A stretch of 64,000 bases of DNA from positions 21,674-85,673 of the forward strand of contig CAZBZP010000016.1 in the NCBI GenBank assembly GCA_964496435.1, written 5' to 3'. The stretch comes from Berkiella sp964496435 (GTDB taxonomy: Bacteria; Pseudomonadota; Gammaproteobacteria; Berkiellales; Berkiellaceae). Both the position numbers and the translations under genes were made by a program. Positions 61,791 through 64,000 of this stretch are shown here, one piece after another; position 1 is the first letter of the stretch, and each line of letters opens with the position of its first letter. The notes beneath the pieces were generated by a model. The model worked only from the letters and a program-made list of their open reading frames with translations, ran no database searches and had not been told where the DNA came from.

Positions 61791-62627
61791 ATGAAGACGC
61801 AAGATATACAACTCATAGAACAAGCCTTTGAAAATCGTCAGAATCTCACTAAAGATAACGCACCGCCAGCACTCCTTGAGGCAATTTCACAAGTGCTTAA
61901 AGAGTGTGAAAATGGCACTGTTCGCGCAGCAAATCGACAATATAATGGGCAATGGCAAGTAAACACTTATGTTAAACAAGCTATTCTCTTATATTTTAAA
62001 TTCCAAGAAAATACTGCTATAAACGGCGGATTTACACAATTTTACGACAAAGTGCCTTTGCAATTTGAGCATTATACTGCCAGTGATTTTAGAGAAAAAC
62101 GCACCCGTATCGTACCGCCTGCCTGTGTACGTGCTGGTGCTTATATTGGCCCCAATACCATATTAATGCCCTCTTACGTGAATATAGGCGCTTATGTGGG
62201 GGAAGGCACCTTGGTGGATACCTGGGCAACAGTAGGCTCTTGTGCACAAATTGGTAAAAATGTACATCTCTCAGGCGGTGTCGGCATTGGCGGCGTCTTA
62301 GAGCCCTTGCAAGCCAACCCTACCATTATTGAAGATAATTGCTTTATTGGTGCGCGCTCTGAAATTGTTGAAGGCGTGATTGTAGAGCAAGGCGCTGTTA
62401 TCTCCATGGGCGTTTATATTGGTCAAAGCACGCGGATTTATGACAGAGAAAACGATTGCATCCTCTTTGGACGTGTTCCTCAAGATGCCGTGGTGGTGCC
62501 AGGTAATTTACCTGCTGAAAATGGTAAATACAGCCTTTATTGCGCGGTAATTGTAAAACGCGTTGATGAAAAAACCCGCAGCAAAGTCGGAATAAATCAA
62601 ATTTTGCGTGACATTGCAAAGGAATAA
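61791..62627 (+). CDS. dapD: 2,3,4,5-tetrahydropyridine-2,6-dicarboxylate N-succinyltransferase
   Basis: Succinylates tetrahydrodipicolinate from succinyl-CoA in the lysine/diaminopimelate pathway. The product is 278 aa. Helical N-terminal domain, then a left-handed beta helix of hexapeptides (GAYIGPNTILMPSYVNIGAY; GSCAQIGKNVHLSGGVGIGG) and the C-terminal PAENGKYSLYCAVIVKRVDE. Four bases before dapE, so they form one unit. Adjacent to glnD in E. coli; here 52 kb away. Confidence 0.97.
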   Translation: MKTQDIQLIEQAFENRQNLTKDNAPPALLEAISQVLKECENGTVRAANRQYNGQWQVNTYVKQAILLYFKFQENTAINGGFTQFYDKVPLQFEHYTASDFREKRTRIVPPACVRAGAYIGPNTILMPSYVNIGAYVGEGTLVDTWATVGSCAQIGKNVHLSGGVGIGGVLEPLQANPTIIEDNCFIGARSEIVEGVIVEQGAVISMGVYIGQSTRIYDRENDCILFGRVPQDAVVVPGNLPAENGKYSLYCAVIVKRVDEKTRSKVGINQILRDIAKE

Positions 62628-62630
62628 ATA

Positions 62631-63767
62631 ATGTCTGAAACGCTTAGCCTTACTAAAGAACTGCTCGCACAAGCTTCCATCACCCCGCTTGATGCAGGCT
62701 GCCAAGATATCATTGCCAAACGCCTTGCGAAGCTAGGGTTTGAAATTAGCACCATGCCCTTTGGCAAGGTGAGCAATTTATGGGCCAAAAAGGGCCAGGC
62801 AAAGCCTAGCTTGTGTTTTGCTGGCCACACTGACGTTGTGCCCGTGGGTGATGATAAAGCATGGCTCAGCCCGCCTTTTAGCCCTACCATTCGTGATGGC
62901 AAGCTATTTGCGCGCGGCGCCGCCGATATGAAAAGTTCGATTGCAGCGATGATTACGGCCTGTGAACGCTTTTGTGCAGCCTATCCTGAACATCAGGGCA
63001 GCATTGCTTTTTTAATTACCTCGGATGAAGAAGGTCAAGCCATCGATGGCACGCAAGCTGTGCTTAAAGAATTAGCCAAAAAGGATGAAATCCCTGCATG
63101 GTGTTTGGTCGGTGAGGCTTCAAGCGTAGACAAATTAGGCGACACCATTAAGGTGGGAAGACGTGGTTCAATAACAGGTTATTTCAAAATTCATGGTAAA
63201 CAAGGCCATGTGGCCTACCCTGATTTAGCGAAAAATCCTATTCATTTAGCTTTTGCGCCCCTTGATGAGATAGCGAATATTGTGTGGGACAAGGCAACAG
63301 AACACTTTCCAGCAACCAGCTTACAATTTGCGAATGTGCATGCTGGCACAGGCGCCAATAATGTTATTCCAGGCTTTATTGAAGGTAATTTTAATTTACG
63401 CTTTTCGCCACAAACCACGCCTGACATCATCATGGAAAAAGTGGATGCCATTTTAAAAGCCCACAAAGTGGACTATGAAATCAAATGGGTGGCCTCAGGC
63501 AAACCCTTTTATAGCGATGTTGAGGGTAAATTAATTCAAAGCGTTACGCATAGCATTGAAAAAGTCTTAGGCTATAAACCCATTCATTCGACAACGGGCG
63601 GCACCTCTGATGGACGCTTTTTTGCGGAATTCGGCAGCCAAGTGGTTGAGCTTGGGCCCAATAATGCAACGATTCATCAAGTGAATGAGTGCATTGATGT
63701 ACAAGAGCTTGAGATGTTATCGAAAGTGTATGAGCAGATATTGGTAGATTTGATGGGGCCCGTTTAG
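62631..63767 (+). CDS. dapE: Succinyl-diaminopimelate desuccinylase
   Basis: A dizinc hydrolase releasing succinate and LL-diaminopimelate. The product is 378 aa. M20 motifs: His66-x-Asp68 (FAGHTDVVPVGD), Asp99 (RGAADMKSS), catalytic Glu133 and Glu134 (TSDEEG), then GRRGSITGYFKIHGKQGHVA and the C-terminal His in NATIHQVNE. Complete and normal in length. Downstream partner of dapD. Confidence 0.97.
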   Translation: MSETLSLTKELLAQASITPLDAGCQDIIAKRLAKLGFEISTMPFGKVSNLWAKKGQAKPSLCFAGHTDVVPVGDDKAWLSPPFSPTIRDGKLFARGAADMKSSIAAMITACERFCAAYPEHQGSIAFLITSDEEGQAIDGTQAVLKELAKKDEIPAWCLVGEASSVDKLGDTIKVGRRGSITGYFKIHGKQGHVAYPDLAKNPIHLAFAPLDEIANIVWDKATEHFPATSLQFANVHAGTGANNVIPGFIEGNFNLRFSPQTTPDIIMEKVDAILKAHKVDYEIKWVASGKPFYSDVEGKLIQSVTHSIEKVLGYKPIHSTTGGTSDGRFFAEFGSQVVELGPNNATIHQVNECIDVQELEMLSKVYEQILVDLMGPV

Positions 63768-63781
63768 TTTCATTGTCTAAT

Positions 63782-63967
63782 CTTGTCCCTTCTCCCGTCT
63801 AAGGAATTTAGAGAAACAGACGGATGTTCATTAGGGAGAAGGTTAGGATGAGGGCCATACTATCTACTTAACAAAGCTTAGATAATGAGCCTCCCTCACC
63901 CCTACCCCTCTCCCTAATTAACATAATACCGTTTCTGTATTTTCATTAGACGGGAGAGGGAAAAGAG
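63782..63967. repeat. Large imperfect inverted repeat (two ~75-base arms)
   Basis: Left arm 63782-63856 and right arm 63889-63967 are inverted, diverged copies of one element containing CTCCCGTCTAA, CAGAAAC-like and ATTAGGGAGA words plus a G-rich end. About 32 AT-rich bases separate them. Each arm also has its own small CTCCC/GGGAG palindrome. Looks like an interspersed intergenic repeat or MITE-like element after dapE; no coding capacity. Confidence 0.75.
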
Positions 63968-64000
63968 CGCTTAAAACAACTCCACATGCCCAAACAAACC

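Overview
The window looks like a draft-assembly piece of a gammaproteobacterium of the order Legionellales (Legionella/Coxiella/Berkiella-like). Evidence: an AT-rich chromosome, a gammaproteobacterial housekeeping order (rpsB-tsf-pyrH-frr-uppS-cdsA-dxr, with map-glnD divergent) and a nearly complete Dot/Icm type IVB secretion system (T4BSS) with effector-like genes. Genus is inferred only. Two 100-N gaps are each flanked by an identical 55-base duplication. Removing 155 bases at each gap restores one reading frame, so both look like unmerged contig overlaps.

Layout. 1-5457 (minus): rpsB, tsf, pyrH, frr, uppS, cdsA, dxr (cut by the window edge), covering translation, UMP kinase, ribosome recycling and lipid/isoprenoid precursors. 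5749-9247 (plus): map and glnD. 61791-63767 (plus): dapD-dapE. In E. coli glnD and dapD are neighbours; here about 52 kb lies between them, and almost all of it is secretion system or accessory cargo.

Island 9.4-61.6 kb. Left edge: a resolvase-like protein without the catalytic serine, a small orphan, an IS1595-type zinc-ribbon protein and a large acidic orphan. Then a BCCT-type transporter and icmX - small Gly-rich secreted gene - icmW (minus), divergent from icmV - dotA1 - dotA2 (plus; tandem dotA). Next comes an overlapping pair (ATP-grasp ligase plus glutamate-decarboxylase-like PLP enzyme) that looks like a small-molecule cassette. 25.0-38.6 kb (minus) holds effector-like genes: a 273-aa orphan, an 808-aa coiled-coil protein and a 3047-aa protein with an N-terminal SidE-like phosphodiesterase domain, the last two sharing a repeated ~450-residue module, plus two small genes. 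38.7-42.6 kb (minus): dotL, dotM, icmS (coupling complex). 43.0-55.5 kb (plus): dotD, dotC, dotB, icmT, three tandem dotI/icmL genes, dotH, dotG, dotF, dotO. A minus-strand ABC transporter separates these from dotE, dotN, dotP (57.7-59.4 kb). A 703-aa CE-clan (Ulp1/YopJ-like) protease with membrane segments closes the island.

How it works together. DotC/D/H/G/F form the outer-membrane/periplasmic core; DotI, DotA, DotE, DotP, IcmT and IcmV the inner-membrane parts; DotB and DotO the ATPases; DotL/M/N with IcmS/IcmW the effector-receiving complex. The genes beside them (SidE-like PDE giant, module-sharing coiled-coil protein, CE protease) are plausible substrates, and two of them point to host ubiquitin or ubiquitin-like pathways. 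I did not find IcmQ, IcmR, DotK, IcmF or DotU here.
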